A program made the position numbers and the translations under genes. The notes below the pieces were generated by a model, which did no database searches, was not told the DNA's origin, and saw only the letters and a list, made by a program, of their open reading frames with translations. Below are positions 19,205 through 29,060 of a stretch of 64,000 nt of DNA, piece after piece (within the stretch, counting starts at the first letter, position 1; each line of letters starts with the position of its first letter). The DNA is from Veillonellaceae bacterium DNF00626 (lineage in GTDB: Bacteria > Bacillota > Negativicutes > Veillonellales > Dialisteraceae). Location: assembly GCA_001553355.1 (NCBI GenBank), contig KQ960828.1:129668-193667 (forward strand). The letters are read 5' to 3'.

Positions 19205-19607
19205 TATACAAGAATTAATTGAGCAGACATTACAGATACGAGATTGTGCATATGCACCTTATTCTGATTATCCCGTAGGAGCTTTAGCCGTTACGGAAGA
19301 TGGAAAATATTTTTCCGGTTGTAATGTAGAAAATGTATCTTATCCTGCCGGTTCTTGTGCAGAAAGAAATGCAATAGCCGCCGCCATTGCAGCAGGAAAT
19401 AAGAATTTTGCATTTATTATCATTGCAGGAGATTTGAAGCATCCCACATATCCCTGCGGTATTTGTCGACAAGTGATGGCAGAATTTCAGATACCCTATG
19501 TTATTATTGTGAAAGAAAATAAACAATATGAAAAAATCGCTTTGGAAGAATTATTGCCACATTCATTTACTGCCGCACTGGTTAAGAATATAAGGAGTTA
19601 TAAATGA
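19191..19607 (+). CDS. cdd: Cytidine deaminase
   Basis: Cdd deaminates cytidine and deoxycytidine in pyrimidine salvage. The 138-residue length is that of the homotetrameric short form. The catalytic zinc site is seen as CAERNAIAAA, with one cysteine and the proton-shuttling glutamate, and PCGICRQVM, with two more cysteines. The start is GTG at 19191, 10 bases after GGAAGGA and inside the end of ybeY. Its last codon overlaps the era start in ATGA. Confidence 0.95.
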   Translation: MGKNDIQELIEQTLQIRDCAYAPYSDYPVGALAVTEDGKYFSGCNVENVSYPAGSCAERNAIAAAIAAGNKNFAFIIIAGDLKHPTYPCGICRQVMAEFQIPYVIIVKENKQYEKIALEELLPHSFTAALVKNIRSYK

Positions 19608-20503
19608 CAGAAAAATTTCATTCAGGTTTTGTAGCCTTAGTGGGGCGACCAAATGTGGGCAAGTCTACATTGATGAATACTATTTTAGGTGAAAAAATCT
19701 CTATTGTATCTGTTCATGCGCAAACCACAAGAAATAAAATCACCGGTGTATGGAATGGAAAAAACTCACAAATTGTTTTTTTGGATACACCCGGTATGCA
19801 TAAACCACAGAGCAAACTGGGAGAAGTTATACGACAAAATACGGTAGATGCCTTAGATGAAGTAGATGCTATTATATTTATTTGTGCCTGTGATGATCCT
19901 TTAGGTGCAGGGGATAGATATATTTTAAGCCTTTTAGAAGGTAAAAAAGTACCGGTTATTCTGGTATTGAGTAAAATTGATTTGATTAAAAAAGAACAAT
20001 TATTAAAAAAAATTGAACAATATAAGAAACTATTCCCCTTTGCAGAAATTGTTCCGTTATCAGCAAAAAGTGGAGAAAATATAGAGCGGTTCACCGGTAT
20101 AATTGAATCTTATTTACCGGAAGGGCCTAAATATTTCCCTGATGATATGGTAACTGATCAACCGGAACGTAATATTGTGCAAGAAATTGTGAGAGAAAAA
20201 TTATTACTTCGTACGCGTGAAGAAGTACCTCATTCTATTGGTGTCTTCACTGAAGAATTTAAAGAAAGAGAAAATGGTAAAGTGTATATTCGCTGTACAA
20301 TTTATGTAGAGCGTGAATCGCAAAAAAGAATTATTATTGGTAAAAAGGGGACACTTATGAAAGAAGCCGGAAAAGAAGCACGAGAGGAAATACAAAATTT
20401 AATTGGCGCTCCGGTATATCTTGATTTATGGGTCAAAGTAACTAAAGATTGGAAAAATAAAACATATCTTTTACGTGAATTGGGCTATATCGAGAGGAAA
20501 TAA
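19604..20503 (+). CDS. era: GTPase Era
   Basis: Era is a GTPase that binds the 3' end of 16S rRNA and helps 30S maturation. The 299-residue protein has the G1 motif GRPNVGKST near 12-20, the switch II DTPGMHKP, the G4 motif SKID and a C-terminal KH domain with IIIGKKGTLMKEAG near 240-255. The start overlaps the cdd stop in ATGA. Together with ybeY and rsmA elsewhere in this window, it forms a set of small-subunit maturation factors. Confidence 0.97.
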   Translation: MTEKFHSGFVALVGRPNVGKSTLMNTILGEKISIVSVHAQTTRNKITGVWNGKNSQIVFLDTPGMHKPQSKLGEVIRQNTVDALDEVDAIIFICACDDPLGAGDRYILSLLEGKKVPVILVLSKIDLIKKEQLLKKIEQYKKLFPFAEIVPLSAKSGENIERFTGIIESYLPEGPKYFPDDMVTDQPERNIVQEIVREKLLLRTREEVPHSIGVFTEEFKERENGKVYIRCTIYVERESQKRIIIGKKGTLMKEAGKEAREEIQNLIGAPVYLDLWVKVTKDWKNKTYLLRELGYIERK

Positions 20504-20530
20504 TCTTATTAGCGGAAGGAATAGGAAACG

Positions 20531-21874
20531 ATGCATATTAAAATGGCCATTAGTTGGCTCATAATTGCCATTTTGGCAGGATTAATGAATTATGCTTGTA
20601 CAGCAGTTAATTTTTCATTTTCACGAATGCGAAAAAAATATATTGAAGATAATAATGAATTAGACACTGTATTAGTAAAAAAAGTAGCGCCTTTTTACCA
20701 AAAGACATCTTTTCTCTTAGGCTCTACACAATTTATGGGACTTTTTTGTACGGCTATATATACATTATCCATATATCAATTAATTAGTGAAATAGAAACT
20801 TTAATGACAATGATTTATCCGATGTTGTCAGAAGCATTGATAACAACTATAAGTATTTTATTTTTTATTATTTCACTATTCTTTTATTGGGTGCTCACCA
20901 TATTAATACCGGGCGCCATAGCATTAGTGCGTCCTATTTTTCTTTTAGCAGCTTTTACTTGGTTCGCAAGATTTATTATTAAATGTTGGAAACCTTTAAC
21001 CACCATCGGACTTTATGCAACCAAAAAGATAATGGCTGCTAAAAAATTACCATTTCGCGATGAAGTAAATTTTACTTATACAGAAGATGAAATACGGTGT
21101 ATTGTAGAAGAAAGTAATCGAGGTGGGCGACTAAATAGCTTAGAAAACACATTGATAAAAAATTCTTTTGATTTTTTTGACTTAGATGTACGCGATGTAA
21201 TGATTCCAAGAAATAAAATGGTGGTACTTGATTTTGATGACACTATGGAAACCATGCGAAGTGTAATTTCTCATACACATCATACTTGTTATCCTGTTTG
21301 TATGGATGATAAAGATGAGATTTTGGGATTTATTCATGTAAAAGATTTTTTAGAAAGTCTTTTACGTAATGAATATAATATTAAACGCATTATGCGCGAA
21401 ATTCTCATTGTCCCGGAAATAATGCCTGCTGCGGCATTGTTAAAATTGATGAAAAATCGTCGTATTTATTTAGCTGTTGTAGTGGATGAATATGGTGGTA
21501 CGTCCGGATTAGTAACTTTAGATGACTTATTGGAAGAATTAGTGGGTGAAATACCACAAACAGAAGATCCTGCGCCGGCAGAAATTATGAAAATAGATGA
21601 CAACCATTATGAATTTGATGGAACAGTTATTATTGAAGATGTATTCGAATCACTTGATATGGATTTAGTGGGAGAAGAGAGAAATAATACTATCGGTGGG
21701 TTTGTTTTTTCTCATTTAGAACGAATACCGAAAGTAGGCGATCAATTTATTTTCGATGGATGGATATTTAAAGTCCTTCGAATGGAGGGATTCCGTGTGG
21801 TGCGTATTGGGGCAGAACGCATGGAATCAGATGAAATAAAAAAGGAGAAACATGAAATCGACGTGGAAAAGTGA
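20531..21874 (+). CDS. CNNM/CorC-family transporter or hemolysin-like membrane protein (DUF21-CBS)
   Basis: This 447-residue protein has an N-terminal membrane part of about 170 residues with four hydrophobic segments (DUF21/CNNM), then two CBS domains (about 215-335) recognised by VRDVMIPRNKMVVLD and VVVDEYGGTSGLVTLDDLLEELVGE (shown in part), and a C-terminal CorC_HlyC domain with NTIGGFVFSHLERIP. Such proteins are linked to magnesium or cobalt efflux, although the hemolysin name is historic. It lies between era and recO and overlaps recO by 23 bases. Its presence there is unusual compared with the common era-recO order. Confidence 0.88.
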   Translation: MHIKMAISWLIIAILAGLMNYACTAVNFSFSRMRKKYIEDNNELDTVLVKKVAPFYQKTSFLLGSTQFMGLFCTAIYTLSIYQLISEIETLMTMIYPMLSEALITTISILFFIISLFFYWVLTILIPGAIALVRPIFLLAAFTWFARFIIKCWKPLTTIGLYATKKIMAAKKLPFRDEVNFTYTEDEIRCIVEESNRGGRLNSLENTLIKNSFDFFDLDVRDVMIPRNKMVVLDFDDTMETMRSVISHTHHTCYPVCMDDKDEILGFIHVKDFLESLLRNEYNIKRIMREILIVPEIMPAAALLKLMKNRRIYLAVVVDEYGGTSGLVTLDDLLEELVGEIPQTEDPAPAEIMKIDDNHYEFDGTVIIEDVFESLDMDLVGEERNNTIGGFVFSHLERIPKVGDQFIFDGWIFKVLRMEGFRVVRIGAERMESDEIKKEKHEIDVEK

Positions 21875-22490
21875 TGAAGGGATTTTACTTTACGAAACTG
21901 ATGGTAAATCCGGGAGTCGAAAAATTGATATATTTACACCGAATAATGGTCGAAAAATATTTTATGTACCGAAAAATATCATTAACAAAAATGGTCCCGG
22001 CGGATTATTGCCATTTTCTTATATACGCTTTTCCTATACAGAAAACGATGAACAATCTTTAGTAAATCAATATGAAAGTCAAAAAATATTTCATATCATG
22101 AATTTATCTTATGAAGATTTAAATGCTTGGTATTATTTTATAGAAGTGGTACAAACATTTTATCCGTTGAACGCTGTTGATCAAAATGCATTTCGTATTT
22201 TATTACAAGTGCTGGTAAAGGGGAAGAATAAAAATAATCGAGTAGTGGTGCTCATTGCTATTTTTCAATTATTACAAGAATCAGGCTTTTTTTCTCAGGA
22301 TATAAATAATATTCCGTTATCGGATGAAGGGATACATTTATTAAATGCTTGTTTATCGTATGACTGGCAAGAAGATTTTCCGGTATCTATAAAAAAAGAA
22401 ACTTGCAAAGAAATTATTTCATTTATGGAACGATGGATCTTAACAGAATGCGATGTAACTCTTAAAATGTCAGGATTACTTGTCATATAA
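21852..22490 (+). CDS. recO: Probable DNA repair protein RecO, short form
   Basis: This 212-residue protein is placed as RecO, which loads RecA by helping it displace single-strand binding protein. The N-terminal part has an OB-like start (EGILLYETDGKSGSRKIDIF) and LLPFSYIRFSYT, which match the RecO pattern, and helices follow. It is shorter than the usual 240-260 residues and has no CxxC pairs of the zinc finger. Position directly downstream of the era region supports the assignment. The ATG follows AAAGGAGAAAC and lies inside the end of the CNNM gene. Similarity is weak, so this call depends partly on gene order. Confidence 0.62.
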   Translation: MKSTWKSDEGILLYETDGKSGSRKIDIFTPNNGRKIFYVPKNIINKNGPGGLLPFSYIRFSYTENDEQSLVNQYESQKIFHIMNLSYEDLNAWYYFIEVVQTFYPLNAVDQNAFRILLQVLVKGKNKNNRVVVLIAIFQLLQESGFFSQDINNIPLSDEGIHLLNACLSYDWQEDFPVSIKKETCKEIISFMERWILTECDVTLKMSGLLVI

Positions 22491-22516
22491 AATTTATAAA
22501 AATATTTTTAGACTAA

Positions 22517-22555
22517 AAAAGTCTATTCGTTATCATAAGAAACGAATAGACTTTT
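22517..22555. terminator. Bidirectional terminator between recO and sstT
   Basis: A 15-bp stem (AAAAGTCTATTCGTT with AACGAATAGACTTTT) with a 9-base loop lies between convergent genes, with A and T runs on both sides. Confidence 0.88.
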
Positions 22556-22567
22556 AAATTTTATAAA

Positions 22568-23821
22568 TTATGCATGAGGAGTTAAATCAGCAGATGAAAG
22601 TGTTCCGGCTTTTCTACGCTCTGCAAACTCTGCCGTGGCAGTGAAAAGTACGTCACTCGAACTATTTAATGCAGTTTCAGAAGAATCTTCCAATACACTG
22701 ATGATGAATCCGATCCCTACAACTTGCATAGCAATGTCATTACCGATACCAAATGAAGCACACGCTACCGGGGTAATAAGAAGTGATCCTCCGGCTACAC
22801 CGGAAGCACCGCAAGCGCCAACTGTAGAAATAAGACAAAGCAGTAAAGCAGTAGGTAAATCAACTTCAATCCCCAATGTATGAGCGGCTGATAATGCTAA
22901 TACAGAAATAGTAATGGCTGCCCCTGCCATATTAATAGTAGCTCCTAAAGGAATCGAAATAGTGAATCTATCCGGAGTAAGTCCTAAACGTTTACAAAGT
23001 GATAAATTTACCGGAATATTAGCAGCGGAACTTCTGGTAAAGAATGCATATACGCCACTTTCTTTAATAGTTGTCCAAACTAATGGATAGGGATTGCAAC
23101 GAATATGATAATATACAATTGCCGGGTTAATAATGAGTGCTACAATGAGATAAGCACCGATAAGTACGCCTAAGAGTTGTATATAACTTAAAAGTGCTTC
23201 GATACCGGCTGTTCCTACAGAATCAGCAACAAGTCCCATAATACCCAAAGGAGCGAAATGAATGATCCATGTTACAATTTTGGATATGGCTTGTGCTAAG
23301 TCATTAATGACTGATTTAGTAGCACCTGTACCATAACTACGAAGTGCTAAGCCTAAGATAATAGCCCAAGTTAAAATACCTATATAATTAGCATTTAATA
23401 ATGCATTAACAGGATTATCTACTATAGACATGATTACATTATGTAGTATATCAATAATTCCGGAAGGTGCAGATAGTTTCGTATCCGCAGCTACCTGCAG
23501 ATGCAAAGTACTGGGGAAAAGAAACGCCATGGTAACGCCTACTAAAGAAGCAAAAAATGTACTGACGACATAAAGCATGACAATTGGCTTCATTGAATCA
23601 CTACCGTCAGATTTTTTCTGTGCCATAGCATTCATGACTAAGAAAAATACAAGAATCGGTGCAATGCCTTTCAACGCTTTAATAAAAAGGTCTCCGAACA
23701 ATTTAACAAACGGAATAACTGATGGTGCATAAATGGCAATAATAATACCAATAACAAGGCCCACCGCAATTTGCTTGATTAAAGCGATTTTGTTCAATGA
23801 TTTAATAATAAGATGAATCAA
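22568..23821 (-). CDS. sstT: Serine/threonine:sodium symporter SstT
   Basis: SstT imports serine and threonine with sodium and belongs to the DAACS family. The 417-residue protein has about eight hydrophobic segments. Its substrate and ion region shows FFTRSSAANIPVN, GATINMAGAAI, STVGACGASGVAGGSLL and FIISVLEDSSETALNSSSD, in the order found in SstT. The start is a TTG at 23821, 8 bases after AGGAGG; there is no suitable ATG near. It is a single gene with its own promoter and converges on recO. Confidence 0.92.
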   Translation of the reverse strand: MIHLIIKSLNKIALIKQIAVGLVIGIIIAIYAPSVIPFVKLFGDLFIKALKGIAPILVFFLVMNAMAQKKSDGSDSMKPIVMLYVVSTFFASLVGVTMAFLFPSTLHLQVAADTKLSAPSGIIDILHNVIMSIVDNPVNALLNANYIGILTWAIILGLALRSYGTGATKSVINDLAQAISKIVTWIIHFAPLGIMGLVADSVGTAGIEALLSYIQLLGVLIGAYLIVALIINPAIVYYHIRCNPYPLVWTTIKESGVYAFFTRSSAANIPVNLSLCKRLGLTPDRFTISIPLGATINMAGAAITISVLALSAAHTLGIEVDLPTALLLCLISTVGACGASGVAGGSLLITPVACASFGIGNDIAMQVVGIGFIISVLEDSSETALNSSSDVLFTATAEFAERRKAGTLSSADLTPHA

Positions 23822-23864
23822 AACGACATCCTCCTTTTTTATAATCCATAATGATATTTTTTAA

Positions 23865-23893
23865 AGTATACTGTTTACCTCGATAAATTGCAA
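23865..23893 (-). promoter_or_regulatory. Promoter of sstT
   Basis: On the minus strand TTGCAA, a 17-bp spacer and TATACT lie about 44 bp before the TTG start. Confidence 0.75.
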
Positions 23894-23979
23894 GCTATTA
23901 TACCTAATATGAATAATTTGTGTAGACTATATAAGTTGCAATATATTTTTATCATAATAAATTTTGTTTGAAAGAAGGA

Positions 23980-24007
23980 TTGATACAGCTTCTGATAAAT
24001 ATATATG
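23980..24007 (+). promoter_or_regulatory. Weak promoter candidate for the LPS operon
   Basis: TTGATA, a 16-bp spacer and TATATG lie about 53 bp before lpxI. The region is AT-rich and other placements are possible. Confidence 0.3.
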
Positions 24008-24060
24008 TAGATAAGGAAAAATATGGTAAAATAATAAAGAATAAAGGTTCGGGAGGAAAT

Positions 24061-24885
24061 ATGAAACGAGTGGGATTATTGGCAGGTGTTGGGATATTGC
24101 CTGTAGAATTTGTTAAAGCTTGTCATATGGAAAATATCGAAGTAGTATGCATAGCAGTTATTCCCGGAGTAAACCCGGCTTTGAAAAACTTATCTGATAA
24201 ATACTACGAAATTAGTGCATTTAAGTTGGACCAAGTAATTCGGACATGTTTAGATGAAAAAATTGATGAAGTAACCATGATTGGTAAAGTTACAAAGGAA
24301 TGGCTTTTTAAGAATCATGTGCTTCCGGATTGGCGAACAATAAAACTATTGAATCGATTGAGAAAAGCAAATTGGAAAGATGATACTATTACATTAGCCA
24401 TAGTGGACGAATTAAAAAAAGATAATATTGAAGTAGTAGATCAGACCAAATATTTACGCCCTTTTATGCCGGGTGCACAAATATTTACTAAGAAAAAACC
24501 GACCGAAGAAAATTTACAGGACATTCGATTGGGATTTGAAACAGCAAAAGCAATCGGCGCAATGGATTTAGGGCAAACTGTGGTTGTAAAAAATGGTGCC
24601 GTCATGGCTGTGGAAGCTATTGAAGGAACGGATGCTTGTATCAAACGTGGTGGAACATTGGCTCGTGGAAATGCAGTGGTAGTAAAGGTTGCAAAGCCTT
24701 TGCAAGATACTCGTTTTGATATGCCTACCGTAGGATTAACAACTATTTATTCTATGAAAGAAGGAGGATGCTCCGTATTAGCAATAGAAGCGCACTGTAC
24801 ATTATTGGCTGAACGGGAAAAGGTGATTAACGAGGCTGATCGTTTAGGTATGGTAATAGTAGCAGTGGAGCAAAATAATTTATGA
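24061..24885 (+). CDS. lpxI: UDP-2,3-diacylglucosamine diphosphatase LpxI
   Basis: LpxI hydrolyses UDP-2,3-diacylglucosamine to lipid X and UMP in lipid A synthesis. It is unrelated in sequence to LpxH. The 274-residue protein starts with GLLAGVGILPVEFVKA, and its C-terminal half has LRPFMPGAQ, QTVVVKNGAVMAVEAIEGTDA and LARGNAVVVKVAKP, which are typical of this family (formerly DUF1009). An upstream in-frame start (23968) would add 31 residues, but the ATG at 24061 has GGGAGG seven bases away. It overlaps lpxB and opens the LPS operon in this window. The earlier genes lpxA, lpxC and lpxD are not here. Confidence 0.9.
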   Translation: MKRVGLLAGVGILPVEFVKACHMENIEVVCIAVIPGVNPALKNLSDKYYEISAFKLDQVIRTCLDEKIDEVTMIGKVTKEWLFKNHVLPDWRTIKLLNRLRKANWKDDTITLAIVDELKKDNIEVVDQTKYLRPFMPGAQIFTKKKPTEENLQDIRLGFETAKAIGAMDLGQTVVVKNGAVMAVEAIEGTDACIKRGGTLARGNAVVVKVAKPLQDTRFDMPTVGLTTIYSMKEGGCSVLAIEAHCTLLAEREKVINEADRLGMVIVAVEQNNL

Positions 24886-26021
24886 AAATCATGATATCCG
24901 CCGGTGAAGCATCCGGTGACATGCATGCTTCAGCTGTTATAAAGGAAATAAAAAAAATAATACCATCAGCAGATATATTTGGTATGGGCGGAAGTCAAAT
25001 GCAAGCTGCCGGTGCACGTATTATTTATGATATAAATAATTTAGGTATAATAGGGATTGTTGAAGTAGTGAGGCATATCCCTTTTTTCCTTAAATTGAAA
25101 AAATATTTAAAAGAAACAATGAAAAAAGAAAAACCGGACGTTCTTGTTTGTGTGGATTATCCCGGGTTTAATATGAGGCTTGCAAAAATAGCACGAGAAC
25201 TTTCTATTCCGGTGGTTTATTATATTGCTCCCACTATTTGGGCATGGCAAAAAGGGCGAGGGGCGAAAATCACAAGAGATGTAAAAAAAGTTATTTCCAT
25301 ATTTCCTTTTGAAAAAGAAGCCTATGAAAAGATTGGTGCAGATGTAACTTATGTCGGAAACCCATTGATTGATACTGTGAAGCCTTCGTTATCGTATGCT
25401 GACGCTATGGCATATTTTCACGGAGATTCTAAAGCAAAACGAATTTTACTCATGCCCGGAAGTCGACTAAATGAAATTGAGTCACTCTTACCGGCGATGT
25501 TAAAAGCGGCTCGATTATTACTGCAAAAAATGTCATGTCAATTTTTTCTTCCTAAAGCTTCTACTATACCAAAAGAAAAATTAACGGACATTTTAGAAAA
25601 ATATCCGGATGTACCGGTGAATATCACAAATGATAAAACTTATGATTTGATGCAAATTTCCACCGTTTGTATAGCGTCATCAGGAACTGCAACCTTAGAA
25701 ACGGCATTAATGAAATTACCCACGGTCTTGGTATATCGATTATCGCCTTTGACTTGGTTTTTGGCTAAACGTTTAGTACATGTATCTTATGTTGGTCTTC
25801 CGAATATTCTTTTAGGGAAAGAGATAACACCGGAGTTATTACAAAATCAAGTAACTGCGGAATCTATCGCCCATATCGTAGGTAAGTGGATAACAGAGGA
25901 ACAACTTCTTGAGGAAAACCGAAAAGCGTTAGAAGATGTTAGACGATTATTGGATATCGGTGGTGCGGTACGACAAGCAGCACAAATTATTATAGAAACA
26001 GCAGGAGATGCTCATGGATAG
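24882..26021 (+). CDS. lpxB: Lipid-A-disaccharide synthase
   Basis: LpxB condenses UDP-2,3-diacylglucosamine with lipid X to the beta-1,6-linked disaccharide of lipid A. The 379-residue GT19 protein starts with the family motif GEASGDMHA. It contains VDYPGFNMRLA, YYIAPTIWAWQKGR and CIASSGTATLE near 265, which are characteristic. The length is normal. The ATG overlaps the lpxI stop, and the last 8 bases overlap msbA. Confidence 0.95.
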   Translation: MKIMISAGEASGDMHASAVIKEIKKIIPSADIFGMGGSQMQAAGARIIYDINNLGIIGIVEVVRHIPFFLKLKKYLKETMKKEKPDVLVCVDYPGFNMRLAKIARELSIPVVYYIAPTIWAWQKGRGAKITRDVKKVISIFPFEKEAYEKIGADVTYVGNPLIDTVKPSLSYADAMAYFHGDSKAKRILLMPGSRLNEIESLLPAMLKAARLLLQKMSCQFFLPKASTIPKEKLTDILEKYPDVPVNITNDKTYDLMQISTVCIASSGTATLETALMKLPTVLVYRLSPLTWFLAKRLVHVSYVGLPNILLGKEITPELLQNQVTAESIAHIVGKWITEEQLLEENRKALEDVRRLLDIGGAVRQAAQIIIETAGDAHG

Positions 26022-27765
26022 AAGTAAATGGCAAAGCTATAAACGATTATTAGCCTATTTATGGCCATATAAAAAACGCTTGGGATTATCTATTATTTTC
26101 ATGATTTTTGTCGCATTTTCCAATTTAGTTGTGCCATGGATTATTAAAGATGTGATTGATGGTGTTTTGGGAAATAAAGACATATATATGCTCTATTTAA
26201 TTATTCTTGGCATTTTATTTATTTTTTTCATTCGAGCATTAGCCACTTTTGGTCATCGATATTACATGGGATATATCGGACAGTCTGTGATTATGGACAT
26301 TAGAAATGTACTTTACCATCATTTGCAAACGTTATCCGTATCTTATTATGACCGTCGTCGTACCGGTGATATGATGAGTAATCTTACTAATGATATTGCA
26401 GCTCTTCAGACGGCAATTGTGGCAGATTTTGTTAGCTTAGTACAAGAAGTAGCAATTTTTATCGGATCTTTTGCATCCATGCTTTATTTACAATGGAAAT
26501 TAACCATTTTATGTTTAATTATTGTACCTTTGGTTTCTTATGTAATCAATTTCTTTGGGAAAAAATTACATGCCAGTGGATTAGATGTACAAGCCGCATT
26601 GGCTGATGTAACATCTATGCTTCAAGAAACTATACAAGGCGTTCGTATCGTAAAAAGCTTTAACCGAAGTGATTATGAAGAAGAGCGTTTTAATAATGTA
26701 AATAAATCAAATTTTCATGCCAATGTACGCACTATCAAACAGCAAAGTCAATTAACGCCATTAGTGGAATTTTTTGCGGCTTTAGGAATTTGTGCCATCA
26801 TATGGTATGGTGGAATATCAGTTATCGATGGAGTCATGACTACCGGAGAATTGATTGCATTTTTAATTTATGCGATTAATTTAGCCAATCCCACTCGACG
26901 CATTGCGGAAAGTATGGGAAATATTCAAAAATCATTAGCAGCGGCAGATCGTATTTTTGATATTTTAGATGAACAACCGGAAATAGAAAATAAAAAAGGA
27001 GCGCGCCCCCTTATAATAAAAAATGGAGATGTAAAAGCTGAACATGTATCTTTTGCTTATGAACCGGGACACTGGATATTGAAAGATGTTAATTTTATAG
27101 CTCATCCCGGTGAAACGATCGCTTTAGTAGGTCCTTCAGGATCAGGAAAAACAACTGTAGCAAACCTATTACCACGTTTTTATGATGTAAGTTCAGGTTG
27201 TATCAAAATAGATGGAGTGGATATTCGTGATGTAACTATTGAATCACTTCGCGAACATATTGGCATTGTACCGCAAGATACATTGTTATTTAATACAACC
27301 ATTAGGGAAAATATTTTATACGGTAAATTAGATGCTACTGATGAAGAAATAGAAGCAGCCATTAAAGCGGCTAATGCAGAAGAATTTATTCATGCTCTCC
27401 CTGAAGGTATATATACTAAAGTAGGAGATCGTGGGATGATTCTTTCCGGTGGGCAACGCCAAAGAATCGCTATTGCACGTGCTATTCTAAAAAATCCGGC
27501 CATACTTATTTTAGATGAAGCTACATCAGCATTAGACACGGAAAGTGAGAAAATCGTGCAAGAAGCTTTAGATCGATTAATGAAAGGTCGGACATCTTTT
27601 GTTATTGCACATCGTTTATCGACAATCAAAAAAGCTGATCAAATATTAGTTCTTCATGATGGTTGTGTGGCAGAACACGGCACTCATAAAGAATTAATTG
27701 CGCAGCATGGTTTATATTATGAATTATATACTTTATCCGATCGTAAAAAGGAAGGAGATAAGTAG
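26014..27765 (+). CDS. msbA: Lipid A ABC flippase MsbA
   Basis: MsbA flips core-lipid A across the inner membrane as a homodimer. The 583-residue half-transporter has six transmembrane helices in the first 320 residues. Its nucleotide-binding domain shows Walker A GPSGSGKTT, the Q-loop IVPQD, the signature LSGGQRQR, Walker B ILILDEATSALD and the H-loop in AHRLS. The ATG at 26008 directly abuts the AGGAG box, while the ATG at 26014 is 6 bases from it and is preferred. It overlaps lpxB and is followed by waaA with the stop and GTG sharing one base. Its place in the LPS operon supports lipid A as substrate over other drugs or lipids. Confidence 0.9.
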   Translation: MDRSKWQSYKRLLAYLWPYKKRLGLSIIFMIFVAFSNLVVPWIIKDVIDGVLGNKDIYMLYLIILGILFIFFIRALATFGHRYYMGYIGQSVIMDIRNVLYHHLQTLSVSYYDRRRTGDMMSNLTNDIAALQTAIVADFVSLVQEVAIFIGSFASMLYLQWKLTILCLIIVPLVSYVINFFGKKLHASGLDVQAALADVTSMLQETIQGVRIVKSFNRSDYEEERFNNVNKSNFHANVRTIKQQSQLTPLVEFFAALGICAIIWYGGISVIDGVMTTGELIAFLIYAINLANPTRRIAESMGNIQKSLAAADRIFDILDEQPEIENKKGARPLIIKNGDVKAEHVSFAYEPGHWILKDVNFIAHPGETIALVGPSGSGKTTVANLLPRFYDVSSGCIKIDGVDIRDVTIESLREHIGIVPQDTLLFNTTIRENILYGKLDATDEEIEAAIKAANAEEFIHALPEGIYTKVGDRGMILSGGQRQRIAIARAILKNPAILILDEATSALDTESEKIVQEALDRLMKGRTSFVIAHRLSTIKKADQILVLHDGCVAEHGTHKELIAQHGLYYELYTLSDRKKEGDK

Positions 27766-29060
27766 TGTATTTCCTATATAACGCCTGTTTATTTTTCCTA
27801 TGGCAAGTTATCTATCGCCCGCTACGAATTTATGGAAAGTTAAAAGGGAATGGTGTTTATCTTCGTGAAAAGCATAATAAAAAAATATTAGATTCATGGA
27901 TTGGTGGAGACACCATTTGGATTCATGCGGCATCAATTGGCGAAGTAATTGCCGCCATTCCTATTATTAAAGAAATAAAAAGGCAGCATCCTAATAAGAA
28001 AATTTTCTTATCCCTTTTGACTGAAAACGGTTTTCACATGGCACAAAAGAAATTATCAGAGGTAGATGGATTTTTCTATTTTCCCTTTGATTATCCTGCT
28101 AAATTAAAAGAAATATTTGACATCATTCAGCCAAATTCGGTTATCTTGATAGAAACCGAATTGTGGCCTAATTTCATTTCTATTGCCCATAAAAGATCCA
28201 TCCCTATTTTCTTGATGAATGGACGTATTAGTGAAAACTCAATGAAATATTATAAATTCTGCCGACGGCTTTTTTCAAAGATTTTACCATATATATCCAT
28301 TTTTTCTATGCAAACACAAGTTGATCAAGAGCGGATTATCAAATTAGGCGCATTACCAAAACAAGTAACAGTTACAGGAAATACAAAGCGTGAACAAGAA
28401 TGGAAGTCTATGACGGAAAAAGAATGGCATCATTGGTGTCACTTATTTTCCATAAAAGAGGAACCCATCATCGTTGCAGGAAGTACACATCAAGGAGAAG
28501 AAGAAATATTATTAGATGCTTATGGAAAAATATTGAAAAATATTCCTACTGCACGACTTTTTATTGGTATTCGCGATATAAATAGACGAGAAGAAATAAG
28601 AAAATTAGTTAAGCAACGAGGTTATAGCGTTGCTTTGAGAAGTGAAATAAAGGATATTTGCGATACACAAATTATTATTGTGGATACTATTGGTGAATTG
28701 GGATATTTTTATGGTCTTGCTACGGTAGTTGTCGTTGGCGGTAGTTTTGTACCTATAGGAGGTCATAACATTTTAGAACCGGCTGCATGGGGAAAGGCAA
28801 TTATTGTAGGACCACATATGGAGAATTTCAAAGAGATCTATCAATCATTACTAACAAAACGAGCTTGCATTACTGCGACAAACGAGAAAGAATTGACGGA
28901 TATATTATTAGATTTAATACGCCATGAAGAAAAAAGAAATGCAATGGGAGAACAAGCAAAAAAAATGGTAAAACTTAATTCCGGTGCTACTCAAAAAAAT
29001 GTTGAACTTTGGGCTAATTATCTTACGGAGTTCTATTCAACGCAAGGTGAAAAACCATGA
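27765..29060 (+). CDS. waaA: Kdo transferase
   Basis: WaaA (KdtA) transfers one or more Kdo residues from CMP-Kdo to the lipid A precursor. The 431-residue protein has an N-terminal membrane anchor and the motifs WIHAASIGEVIAAIP near 52-66, FFYFPFDYP, and VILIETELWPNF near 125, all diagnostic for Kdo transferases. The C-terminal half holds GGSFVPIGGHNILEPAAWG, a GT30 hallmark. The start is GTG at 27765, which shares its first base with the msbA stop, after GGAAGGAG. The number of Kdo residues added cannot be read from sequence. Confidence 0.94.
   Translation: MYFLYNACLFFLWQVIYRPLRIYGKLKGNGVYLREKHNKKILDSWIGGDTIWIHAASIGEVIAAIPIIKEIKRQHPNKKIFLSLLTENGFHMAQKKLSEVDGFFYFPFDYPAKLKEIFDIIQPNSVILIETELWPNFISIAHKRSIPIFLMNGRISENSMKYYKFCRRLFSKILPYISIFSMQTQVDQERIIKLGALPKQVTVTGNTKREQEWKSMTEKEWHHWCHLFSIKEEPIIVAGSTHQGEEEILLDAYGKILKNIPTARLFIGIRDINRREEIRKLVKQRGYSVALRSEIKDICDTQIIIVDTIGELGYFYGLATVVVVGGSFVPIGGHNILEPAAWGKAIIVGPHMENFKEIYQSLLTKRACITATNEKELTDILLDLIRHEEKRNAMGEQAKKMVKLNSGATQKNVELWANYLTEFYSTQGEKP

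Noticed and set aside
23968-24060. Upstream start of lpxI
   Set aside because: The added 31 residues have no family match and the ATG at 24061 has a strong ribosome binding site.
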